Source: Conidiobolus incongruus B7586 (Eukaryota > Entomophthoromycota > Entomophthoromycetes > Entomophthorales > Conidiobolaceae). From it: a stretch of DNA of 37,257 nucleotides. The notes beneath the pieces are model-generated. The model saw only the letters and a list, made by a program, of their open reading frames with translations. It was not told the origin of the DNA and ran no database searches. The position numbers and the translations under genes were made by a program. The stretch spans positions 1 through 37,257 of the forward strand of contig JNEM01008356.1 in NCBI GenBank assembly GCA_000697335.1. Direction: 5' to 3'. Below, piece by piece: positions 9,170-19,408 of the stretch; positions within the stretch are counted from its first letter, which is position 1; every line of letters starts with the position of its first letter.

Positions 9170-11459
9170 GGCCATAGAATTAATTGATTTAACATTTTTA
9201 ATTTTATTGCTTTAAGTAATCGACATTTAATAATTTGTCTATATATTTTATTCAAGTAATTGCATAAAATGAAAGCTAAAATGTTTGTCTATCACAGTAG
9301 GTTTCACACTTCAACCTCTTGATTTAATTGAATTTTCAGATCATTTTTTAAAAAATTTATGGATAATCAAAATCTTTAATAGAAAAATTTTTATTTTTAT
9401 AGGTTATAAGATGGTCAATAAATTTTAATTTGTAAATCTTATTAATGAATATAACGAAAATCAGTACTTGATTTGAAAATTTATATTTTTACTATTATTA
9501 ATTTGCTTAAAATACATTGGAAGATAAACTGATTGACCAATAAATAAAATATGAAAGGAAGAGTGAGATCAAAGAATTATTCGTATAATACCTCAAATAA
9601 TAACTTATAAGCTTGATATCATTTTGATCCAGATGATAATGATTGAGAGTGAAAAATAATAGCTCTCTATTATATCACTATTATTATTTTGCAATATGAA
9701 TTTTGAAATGTATTAATCATTATGGAAATGATATATATTTACAATTATTCGATTAAAAATATCTTAAAATATATTATTTTCAATCCATATTCTTAATATA
9801 AATTCATTTATTTTGATAAATCAATTTTCAAATACTATATTTATACTTTTAGTGTGATTAAAACAAGTATTTCAAAATAAATTTTTCAAAATCCCTTTCT
9901 ATAACTAAAAGATATTAATATGAGTACACTTAATAGTAGCATTATTTTTTTTGAAATAATAATGAGACTTAATATACAATCTTCTCATTAGCCATTTTTC
10001 ATTTAAAAATTGTATATTTGAATTTGAACCATAGATAATAAATTATTTATTCGAATGAAATAGAGTATCATACAATATAAAATATATTATAGAATTTTTT
10101 ATTAATATAAAATAAAATCTTAGATCAATTTTTATTTTTATTTTACAATCAAGACACTTTTAAATATTTGATAAATATTCATTTTTAGTATAAAATACTA
10201 AATATGGTATTGTAACTTGATCTCTTTATTCAATGTGATTAGAAAAGTAAATGATCATCTATTATCAAAAATTTATAAATTATAAAAATTCACTATTATA
10301 TTATATAATAAAGTAAAAATTAATTTGAAATTTTTTGAAAAATAAAAATAACAACTGTTAAACTACAAACTTGAATTTATTATTTACATAATATTAAAAT
10401 TTGTTGTATTTTAATATTTGAAAAGGGTATATTAAACAGACTAACTATTTATGATAGGAGGTATTCTTTTTCAAGTTATATCCTATCATTTTTTAATATT
10501 TTAATTTTGAAATCTGGAGTAAAATTATAAATAACAACCTTTTTTTAATTTAACCATTCAAGTATTGTTGATGATCTTACAACGAATATGAAATTTCATT
10601 AAATAATGAAGATCTTTCAATTAATTTTAATCATTAAGTTAAAATATTTTTGATATATTACTCTACTAATATATAAAATATAGTCAATAATAAAATAATA
10701 TAATTTCGGTTTGATTATGTCAATAAAATGGCAATATTCCACGTGGCATGATAAATTTAATATTTGAATACTATATTTTAAATAATTTTTAGTAAGATAA
10801 TTTATACTTAAATTAATTTAATGCAAGTTTAAAATGGTGACACTAATAAAATACCAGAATAAATCGAATTACTTAGACAAATGATTGATAAATTTAAGGA
10901 TTAAATTGTTTGACTTGGTTAGCTATAAAACGTACCAAGAAATTGTTTAATAAGAGATATAATATGACATGATTTGGAATATTTAATTTCCAAATTTATT
11001 ATAAAAATCTTTAAACAGTATCATTGTTGATGATCATGCATTCAAGAAAATGAATTTTGATCATATATTACCATTGTTATATTCAAGCTATAATGAAAAT
11101 CTTTATGATCATTATAATTATATTATTGGGGTAATTTAATTTATATTTTAAGATTTAAAATTTTATTATTGAATCTCGTATGATGATTTAACATTATAGA
11201 AAAAGTGAGCTAATACTAAGAACATTCAAATTTAAAACTTGGCCAAGTATCAAAAACAACCTTGAACTTACACAATGATATGATGAATTTTAATAAACAT
11301 CACATCATTCAACTATGATAAAATCGTACTATTGAATATTTTAATTAATATATAATTTTTAATTAATAAAATTGAATTTGTTAAGTTTATTAAATAGAAA
11401 CAAATTCAAATTGATTATTCATTAATCTCAAAATAATTCATAAAAACGTTCGTTAATAA
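9170..11459. other. 2.3-kb AT-rich intergenic region
   Basis: No supported gene. A lone CACGTG E-box lies at 10740-10745, and a 13-codon signal-peptide-like frame starts at 11093 and runs into a possible splice donor. Neither is strong enough to call. Confidence 0.55.
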
Positions 11460-11582
11460 TTAGAAAGGAAAGGTAGGATAACTTTGAAGTAGCAGGTACA
11501 CCAAAGGAGATAGGTAGAAAGGGAAAAGGTAGAAGGTAACTCGACTAAATGGAATTGAAATGACAATGAGAATATATTGCAT
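11460..11582 (-). other. Pyrimidine-rich 3' region of the 36-aa peptide gene, with an in-frame open extension
   Basis: Immediately after the stop codon of the 36-aa gene the same frame restarts with ATG and stays open for 40 codons to 11460. The sense strand is strikingly rich in C and T, with runs such as CCTTTTCCCTTTCTACC, and richer in GC than the surrounding spacer. A 3' untranslated region with pyrimidine-tract binding sites is the simplest reading. A second short frame, or read-through of TAA, cannot be excluded. Confidence 0.4.
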
Positions 11583-11693
11583 TTAAGGATATCTTCTAGC
11601 GACACCCGCATCGGGAGCGGGAGCTGCCAAGATCATGGTGAGGAAGAGGGCAAGAGCCATGAGGAATTTAACGATCAATTTAGCAGAGGACAT
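11583..11693 (-). CDS. Micro-prepropeptide, 36 aa, with a 13-residue predicted mature peptide
   Basis: A 36-codon frame with strong coding character in an otherwise very AT-rich region. Residues 1-23 are a signal peptide: Lys5 and Lys9, then the hydrophobic core FLMALALFLTMILA. Cleavage is predicted after Ala23. What remains is only APAPDAGVARRYP. The N-terminal Ala-Pro/Ala-Pro pairs are typical substrates of Ste13-like dipeptidyl aminopeptidases, and Arg33-Arg34 is a Kex2 site two residues before the end. This is the build of a peptide-hormone or pheromone precursor with a single short product. It shares the cleavage position and mature N-terminal pattern with the 34-aa gene at 15895. TATAAATA precedes it by about 70 bases. 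The function is unknown and no homologue is recognised. Confidence 0.6.
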   Translation of the reverse strand: MSSAKLIVKFLMALALFLTMILAAPAPDAGVARRYP

Positions 11694-11763
11694 TTTGAAA
11701 TTGTCAATGAAAAATTAATACAAAAATGAATAATATTGAAGTTGATTACATGCACTCAAGGGC

Positions 11764-11771
11764 TATTTATA
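11764..11771 (-). promoter_or_regulatory. TATA box (TATAAATA)
   Basis: It lies 71-78 bases upstream of the ATG at 11693. Farther upstream (about 11820-11837) is a small inverted repeat GAATCA...TGATTC around a C/G-rich core. Confidence 0.55.
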
Positions 11772-14700
11772 TCAGTTAGAAGTTGAATATCTTAAATATC
11801 GGAAATTATATTTTAGTTGAATCAGGGTTTGATTCAGTTTGGGGAATTAAACCCAATTTAGCTAAATCAATTTATTAAATAACAAATTATCAATAAGAAA
11901 TTATTCCAAGCAATCAAATATTAATTATTTTATTATATTCTCCTTCAATCCCTTATTTCTTATGATCTTGTCTGGATTATTACTGGTCCAATGAAAATAC
12001 ATCTTTAAATTCATTTTCTATTATTTTGGATAAGTTTATGATTGCCCTGAATATCATTACAAATCATTCTATTTAAAAAATTTTAATTAATTTAAATTTG
12101 ATTTCCGTTTTTTATATAATGAAAAGAAATATTAAATTTGATCAAAATTATTAAAAGCGCTATACCTTAAAAATAAATTTCACTACATTTTTCTCTTTGA
12201 TATTTTTACTAGTTTCAAGCAATTGTTTCAATTTTGATATTTTTTTTATAATTTTTTATACTATACTTTATAAATATATTCTGTATCAATTTCCTATAAT
12301 TGGTATGTTTGAATAGCAACTAAAATTTGATTGGAGAAAAAATAAATTGATAAACACATGTGGAGGCACATGGTGAGGCAAATTAAATGAGTTTAAATTG
12401 AATTAAATAACAAAGAAAAGTTAAATAACTACTAAACAGCATATTAATTTACTAAATTAACGAATTTTGATATATGCTACATGTATCAAAAAGTAGTATA
12501 CAATATTAATGAAATAACTTATTATTGTAAAAGATTTCAACATTGAATAATATGTTAATAGAATTCTTTTTAATTTACAATTTATCAAAATAAATATTAT
12601 CCAACAAATAAAAATAGACATGTGGTATATGAATCCATAAATATACTCCTGATTTTTGTTTAACCCTATGTTTAAAATATATTTCATGTTTCATATCGGA
12701 TTTTCATATTTTCAAATTGTATACAAGATCAAAAATGAAAATACTTTTAATTTTGATCTACCCCATTAATTGTATTTTAAATAATAGATTATTATTTTTC
12801 ATACCTGAATTCATCATTATCTTATAAACTAGAATAATGAGTGTTACTATATTGGGATATATCATCATTCGATATATTTCTTTATAGACTAGCTAAAATA
12901 TGGAATTATTTAATAACAAATAATATTTATAAGAATTGATATTTATTTTACATGATAATAATAGAGTTATATTGGATTAATTTTAAAATGCATTTAATCC
13001 TTGATGAAATCGAAGTTCGAAGTTAATAATTGGTTTTTAAATCAAAAATATTTTTAATTCACCATTAGATCAAAATTTCATTTATAATAGATAAAATAGC
13101 TACATATTTTATATGCTATTAATTTTAAAAATCAGAAAAATAATTGAGTATTATTTTGAAACTTTGAAATGATTATTCAGGAAAAAAAATGATAAATTCA
13201 AAAATAAATTTTGAAATATTAATAGCATAGAAGTTTGATTATTAATTAATATATGTATATAAAAAATATATCTAAAATATTTATTAAATTGATAATTTAT
13301 CAAATACTTTTATTTTTAACTTTATTAATCAAATATCAAATCAAAATTGGTAATGTATGAAAAATATTGATTAATAACATTCATATTTTCAGTAAAATTC
13401 AATTTATTATTATATTTTAATAATAATTCATATTTTGAATTAATAAATATATTTAAATCTCTTTTCATTCCAATTTAGTCTCGTTTATTAATGTGAATAA
13501 TTATTAATATGCTATAAAAATATATGGTTTGAATTCTCTAATCTAATTTGATTTAATATTCTAATTTAGAAATATATTTCAGATCTTTCCTTTATTACTT
13601 AAATGAAATCATATTTAATGAAATATATAAAAGAATGTTAAAATAATATGCCAAGAAAAACAATATTTTATGAAATTTAATTCTTATATTACAAGTAATT
13701 CTCTTTTTATTCATTTTATTCTTTTATTTACTTTGACTATAGGCATAAAATTGTGCACACATATATTTTACAAAAAATTGTTGTAGTAAAATTCAAGTTA
13801 TTATCATTAAATATATTCTATCGACATGATATTCGTATTTAAATTATATGTTAAATAAAATATATGATTTCCATAATATATATCACAAGGGGTATTATTT
13901 TTAGTTAAAACCAAATCAAATATTTATTGCGCAAACATATTTACGTTATTATTACTGGATTTAAGAATTTCAAGTATTTTTTGATCAAAAATCTTATAAA
14001 AGTTAAAAGCTCATTATAAATAAAAGTATCGCTTGAAGGATAGGAGAAACATCCTATTTGATTCATCATTTCCTATATTGCTTCCTAAACATTTCATAAG
14101 TAATTGTAGTCAAATAGTCAAATAAATTTATGACTTTTTATTATTTGAGAATATTATGAAAATTTGGTGACTAAAAGTACTTCAATAAATATTAAAATTG
14201 AGAACAAAAATTAATTAATTAAATAATTCAAAATATGAATTGATATAATAAAATCATATTTTGACTAAATATGTTTTAAGAGAATAATGATCAAAAATGC
14301 ATATACTGAAGATTTGATTTAATCACACTGAATCCATGGTTGTTTATAAATTTAACATTATTCACAAAACGACATATATCGAACAATATATAAAATTGTA
14401 TATTTTGATCTTTAGTTATATAATTATTTAACAAAAGAGTTTTTAAATAACAAATTTCACACATAAAATCACTTAGTTAATATATGATTAATATTAAACA
14501 AAAAGCAATAATTGGTTATATACAATATATTTTGAATAGAGGCTTGAAACGGTGAATTTTATTTCAGTTTAAGAAATAGGTTATTGTAGAATTATACATT
14601 AGTTCGTTCATTTAACTAATTTTTTCACAGGATTTTATGAGTACATTTAATTTTGGAAGTCATGAAAATTAGCTATTTTTTAATTTTACACCAAATAAAG

Positions 14701-15684
14701 AGGATGAAATCTTTGTAATATTCTGAATATCAAGTATATTTAATTGTGTGTATTAAATATATTATAATATAGACCCAATTAAAAAACATATGTCGTTATA
14801 TTTGTAATAAATTGTGCTATATTTTTATTATATCAACTTATAAAATTAATTCGTATATTAAATGAATAATAATAAAAATTTATTTACTCAATTGTCATTT
14901 AATTAATTACGTGTATTTAACAATTCATACTAGGTTTCGTAGATTATTTTATTATTGTTGAAATATTAGCTATTTTTGATATAAACGTTAATACTATTTT
15001 TATATACTCTAAACAATATCTCAATAAAATATTCAGTTTACAATTAGATAAGAGGTATCATACAAATTGAATTCTTGTTAATATGAATTATTGAAAATTG
15101 CTAATCAAAATTGGGAATATATGTTGAATTTTTCACCTTTTCTATTTATGATAAAATTTATTGTAATAAATATATCGGATATTTAATATATATTTCAAAC
15201 TTTGTAGTAATTTAAATACATTTTACTTGATTTTTCTGATTTAAAAATATATAATGAGGAAAATTTTTTTGATTACATCACAAGTTCATTAATATTTGTA
15301 TTACTTGAGAATTCAAAATATCAACCTATTCAGAAAAATAAATTGTTTTATATTTAATGGAATTATACTATTTTATAAACATCTTTAACTGTATTAATGA
15401 TTTTGAATTATAAAATTTTCCTTTTGATTATTTGAATATATAACTTTAAACTTTCTTTAATAACTTTGAGTTAAAATTTAATTTGAATATCACAACTTGA
15501 ATTAGTCTAATATTTTAATTGAAAACTAATTATAAATTATAAAATCAATATTATGAGTTGAATATTTATGGTTTAACTAGATTTAAATTAATAAATTATT
15601 TGCTATTAACTCACGAGGTAATTTCACATTTAACTAAACCTATTCAATATTAAATTTCAGCTAGTTCAATTTGAAATCACTCCT
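11772..15684. other. 3.9-kb AT-rich gene-poor region
   Basis: No supported gene was found. Several TATAAATA-like octamers (for example 14015-14022) are not followed by a usable frame. The longest frame, 76 codons at 12457-12687 on the minus strand, has only AT-driven composition. A short imperfect direct repeat of CACATG-GGAGGC type lies at about 12356-12380. No tRNA-like box or transposon end was recognised. Confidence 0.55.
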
Positions 15685-15704
15685 AATCCCCCTCGTTTGG
15701 GATT
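15685..15704. promoter_or_regulatory. AATCCC/GGGATT inverted repeat with CCCCCT element
   Basis: Arms 15685-15690 and 15699-15704 are exact reverse complements around CCTCGTTT. The left arm runs into CCCCCT, which contains the core CCCCT of fungal stress-response elements. The whole stretch 15680-15810 is much richer in GC than the flanking spacer and lies upstream of the TATA box. Confidence 0.35.
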
Positions 15705-15792
15705 TTAAGCTCCTATTCGGGTAATGAATCTACTCTTAGTATCCTCAACCTTCTCCACATAATTCCATCTTTCTCTGCCGTCCTTGTCACAG

Positions 15793-15800
15793 TATAAATA
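15793..15800 (+). promoter_or_regulatory. TATA box (TATAAATA)
   Basis: It sits in CAGTATAAATACCCCC, 95-102 bases before the ATG at 15895. The spacing is longer than in the other small secreted-protein genes, so the leader is predicted to be about 70 nt. Confidence 0.6.
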
Positions 15801-15894
15801 CCCCCACTCACTCCAATTTGTTAAATCATATATATTTATTTCTTAATAGTAATCTTTAATACATTTAATTAATCTTACTTACATATAATTAATA

Positions 15895-15999
15895 ATGAAC
15901 TCAAAACAATTCCTCAAGAAGATAGTTTTCTCTCTGTGCTTATTATGTTTAACTGTTTCTGCAGCTCCACAAGCACCTCGTAGGATGCCTTTGAAATAA
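15895..15999 (+). CDS. Micro-prepropeptide, 34 aa, with an 11-residue predicted mature peptide
   Basis: A 34-codon frame, MNSKQFLKK followed by the hydrophobic core IVFSLCLLCLTVSA. Signal peptidase is predicted to cut after Ala23, the same residue number as in the 36-aa gene at 11693. The tail is only APQAPRRMPLK. It begins with Ala-Pro and contains Arg29-Arg30, a Kex2-type pair, followed by a short Pro-containing end, again like the 36-aa product (A-P-x-A-P ... R-R-x-P). The two genes lie on opposite strands 4.2 kb apart and may be diverged paralogues. The coding part and promoter are clearly less AT-rich than the surroundings. The small size means a chance frame cannot be fully excluded, but the signal peptide, promoter and shared pattern together argue for a real secreted peptide. 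Confidence 0.6.
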   Translation: MNSKQFLKKIVFSLCLLCLTVSAAPQAPRRMPLK

Positions 16000-16478
16000 A
16001 AATTTATATACAATAACCTTGACACGTTTCGAGCAATATAATATTATCAAAAGTATGTTTTCACTAATTCCTTCAATAAATTCTAAATCGCTTGGTCATT
16101 TTACATAGTGTGTTAATATATCATTGAATTTAGAAAAATTCTTTACTATATTTCCAACAAATATCATATTAAAAGTATGAAAAAGTATTACATATATTTT
16201 TATACCAATAAATAGTGTATGTATTAGCTTGATTAGTTAACTATCAGTTTTCGTTATTTTTACTTTGAATAATTATATTACATTAATTAATTTAAACTTA
16301 TTTTAAATGATGAATGATGATAATAAAAAAATTTACTATAAAAATATTTATTGAGAGTTGAATGTTATTATAGTAGTATATCATTAATAAGAATATAATA
16401 TGTGATTCTCAATAGTAAGCCAAGATAGCAAAAATACTTTGTTTATGTATTAATTTTATTAAATGGAACTTGTTTATA
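16000..16478. other. Intergenic, 3' flanks of two facing genes
   Basis: AT-rich. It holds the 3' end of the 34-aa peptide transcript and lies downstream of the decayed NTPase-like gene on the other strand. Nothing else is seen. Confidence 0.5.
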
Positions 16479-17987
16479 TCAACACTCTAAAGTAGGCTTA
16501 GAATCCTTAGATTCCCCATTACCAGTCTCATCCCTTTTGCAATCTCGATAAGTTAATGTGTACTTATTGCTATCCCATTTAGGTCTGAGCATGTTGAATT
16601 TTTCAGTATCCCATTTGGCTTGCTTCATCAATCCTTGAATTAATAGATCCCGTTGAACTAGCTCAAATTCATTTTGGAATTTGGGACTTGGCCAAGTCAC
16701 CCAAATATCACCAGTCCCATTGAATGGGTCACTTAGTAGTTCTGTCGACTGGGTTATATTGTACATGTTACTCATTAATGAGTCTAAAGTAAAAAGCATA
16801 TAATCTAATGTGATGCTGGAGTCAATCTTTGATGCAATATCATGATGAATTTTAGTAACTGGTGCTAGAATATTATAATTAACAGGAAATTCAATGTCAT
16901 CAGTAACTTGGATAAGATAATCATAAAAATTAGAATGAATTAGAAAAAAAATATGGAGTACACAATTGTTCTGAATCGGTCTTTTGTTTCTTGAATATCA
17001 AAGTGGGATGATGGATGTAATAAAACTTCTCGAAGTCGTAAATATCCACGGTTGATAATTTTGGCATAATTTTGTTGATGTGTTAAACCTGGGGCAATTA
17101 AGGCTGCATAATCACCGAAGTCTCTGTCGTGGCCTAAAAACGATACTGCCACAGATTTTAATTGCTATTAGTTATAGGTAATTGGTATTCTCTCAGAAAC
17201 TGACAAGATCCTTTATAATTAGCATATTTCCAGTTTCGAAATTCAATATGCTCTTTCAACTCGCTAATCTGTTTGATAGCATGGAAAAATCGAACTTCAT
17301 TGCACAAAAAATAAATGGTGAGTTTATCAGATAAGTCCAACAATAGATCAAGGAATTATGGTATGTCTTCATTAATACCGTTGCTATATTGATTTAAAGT
17401 ATACTCACAGTTGTCTAAGATCAATATAGGATAAATCTTTTTAGCAAGACTGTCTATAGCTCTAGTCATAACATCCCTTAAATCTCCAGGTTCTACTAAG
17501 TGAATAATGGTTATTATTACAATTCTCTAATTTAGCCACTTCATTCTTTTGTAATTGTTTGGACACGAAAGTATTAAACTCTTCTTGAGCAGTTTTTGGA
17601 CCTATTGAAAGGTATGCTATCCCTTTTACACCAATACTAGTTTTACGAAATTCAAGGGTCATACCACAGCGAAAGGGACCAAAATAAGCAACCCAAGAAC
17701 TTGCCCCATTTAGTTTTTTACTCTCAGCTCTATTTGTAAGTTCTCTATTTAAAATTTGAATATATTCATGGACTAAATAGATCTCTTTAGGGTCTGAAAT
17801 TGGGCTTTCGCCAGGTTCAGAAAAGATTTTAGAAATATTAATAGGTAAGACATGCTTAACAAAATTTCTTTTTTGACTTTCGGCAAATTATAAATAATGA
17901 TTACAATCAAAGAAATGGAATAATAATCCAATAAATACCCAATTCACAAAGGGATTTAATGATATAAAAGTCTTTTTTTGAACAAAT
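16479..17987 (-). pseudogene. Decayed P-loop NTPase-like gene
   Basis: About 1.5 kb on the minus strand keeps protein-like sequence, but it is spread over all three frames. The upstream part has a hydrophobic, probably membrane, segment (FVNWVFIGLLFHFF, near 17930). Then comes a strand-loop SWVAYFGPFRCGMT (about 17660-17700) in the place of a Walker A, with the key Lys lost (G-x-F-R-C-G-M-T). Next is a Walker B-like IYPILILDN (about 17415-17440). Downstream is a charged helical part and a C-terminal stretch that ends near 16479. At least five disablements are seen: early in-frame stops, a shift near 17519, another stop near 17357, a stop and shift near 17155, and a shift in a T-run near 16945. 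None of these gaps has plausible splice sites, so introns do not explain them. The family is not identified beyond an ATPase-like fold. It appears to be a dead host gene that was coding in the fairly recent past. Confidence 0.65.
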
Positions 17988-18255
17988 TAATAGCCTTTGT
18001 AGAGTGAATAAATTTGATTATTGAATTTTGGAATTTTGGTTGTATATGTGTAATATATTAGAGTAATCAATTTGGCTGGCATATCAATTAAAAAAAGGAT
18101 ATTGGAAATTTACAAAATCGAATAATTAAAATATTGAAAAAGAGATTAAATGTTTAAAACTATATATCATCTAATTTAGATTTATAATCATATCGAGCAT
18201 TTTATCTTATTTATTCTTGTAAAAATGAATAAAAATATGAAAAACATTACATCAC
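17988..18255. other. Intergenic, upstream of both the NTPase relic and complex I gene
   Basis: Nothing beyond a possible shared upstream region was seen in these 268 AT-rich bases. Confidence 0.4.
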
Positions 18256-18295
18256 ATTGGTTGATTTTAGTCAATTTGGCTGTAAGCCATATTGG
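18256..18295. promoter_or_regulatory. Two inverted CCAAT boxes upstream of the complex I subunit gene
   Basis: ACATTGGT at 18254-18261 and ATATTGGG at 18289-18296 contain ATTGG, the reverse of CCAAT, about 190 and 155 bases before the ATG. The first fits the T-N-A/G-T-T-G-G-T-like site of the HAP/CBC complex, which activates respiratory genes in fungi. The link to this gene is inference. Confidence 0.4.
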
Positions 18296-18448
18296 GTTAT
18301 ATAGTTGACTCTCTGAATTAAAACAGTACATTTAAATTAAACAAATTGAATAATTGTGGGATAAATGTAAGAATGATATCAGTATCAAATATTATGAGTG
18401 ATTAATATTATTATGTATCAATCTTGATCTTATCAATCATAATCAAAA

Positions 18449-19408
18449 ATGTCTTTGCTTTCTTTAGCTTTAAAAAATAGCAGTAAGAATAAATGATCTA
18501 TTATAATTAATATAAAATAACTTTGATTAATAATTGACATTTTTTATTTTAATATAGGAGCTCGTCTTTTTGCTCAACCTTCATTCTCCTCTCAAATCGC
18601 TAAATTTTCCAGCGCTCAAGTCCAATTCCAAGGTATAATTTGAAAATCAATCTAATTATACCTTTTTTAATCTAATCATATTTGTTTTCAGCTAATGAAC
18701 AGCTTCACCCTGCTGATCCCGAGTACCGCTCAGGAAATGACCGTTACCATGAGTATGGACAATATCTAATGAGTTTAATGCCCAAATACATTCAACAATT
18801 CACTGTTTATAAAGATGAACTTACTCTTCATGTTGCTCCCTCCGCTTTAGTTCCCACTTGCCGTATTTTACGTGATCATTCTGGATGTCAATTTAAACAA
18901 CTTGTTGATATCGCTGGTGTTGATTATCCTCATCGTTCCAATCGTTTTGAGCTTGTCTACAATTTCCTCAGTATCGCCAACAGCACTAGAATTAAAGTCA
19001 AGACTTATGCTGATGAAGTCACTCCTGTCCCTTCTTTATCTGATTTATTTAAATCTTCTATTTGGTTTGAGCGTGAAGTTTATGATATGTTTGGTGTATT
19101 CTTCACTAACCACCCCGATTTACGTCGTATCTTAACCGATTACGGTTTCATGGGTTATCCTTTGAGAAAAGACTTCCCCCTTACTGGTTACGTTGAAGTT
19201 CGTTATGACGAAGAACGTAAGCGTGTCGTTACTGAACCTTTAGAATTGGCTCAAGCTTTCCGTAGCTTTGACTACAGCTCTGCTTGGGAACAAACTGGTA
19301 TTTAATAACCATATACTTTCTTTTGTATTTATTCTAATCAAAACTTTAGGTCCTGGCCGTCCTGACTACCCTAAATCTCTCCCTAAACAAGAAAAGACTG
19401 AAAACTAA
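18449..19408 (+). CDS. NDUFS3: NADH:ubiquinone oxidoreductase 30 kDa iron-sulphur-fraction subunit (NDUFS3/NuoC), 257 aa, four exons
   Basis: Exons are 18449-18482, 18558-18632, 18692-19297 and 19350-19408. Introns are 75, 59 and 52 nt, all GT-AG. The frame would end early at TGI if the last intron were missed; splicing instead gives WEQTGPGRPDYPKSLP and a tail of about 20 residues. The first 35 or so residues are a mitochondrial presequence rich in Ser, Ala, Arg and Lys without acidic residues (SRARLFAQPSFSS). The matrix-arm domain follows, beginning HEYGQYLMSLMPKYI. The family signature E-R-E-x-Y-D-M-F-G-V with HPDLRRILTDYGF and PLRKDFPLTGY lies around residues 165-205. The subunit is a core part of the peripheral arm of complex I, next to the quinone site. 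Complete and intact; its presence shows an aerobic organism with complex I. Confidence 0.95.

Noticed and set aside
10740-10745. CACGTG E-box/G-box
   Set aside because: An isolated six-base palindrome far from any called start codon; no gene it could serve is evident.
11093-11340. MKIFMIIIIILLG frame running into GTAATTT, with a possible acceptor near 11200 giving a spliced peptide of about 38 residues
   Set aside because: The hydrophobic run is poly-Ile from AT-rich DNA, other ATGs lie between the nearest TATA-like stretch and this one, and the second exon has no recognisable character.
12457-12687. 76-codon open frame on the minus strand
   Set aside because: AT-driven Ile/Tyr/Lys-rich translation with no promoter or motif; same character as surrounding spacer.
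14015-14060. TATAAATA followed by an ATAGGA/TCCTAT hairpin
   Set aside because: No coding frame on either strand and only six-base arms; probably chance.
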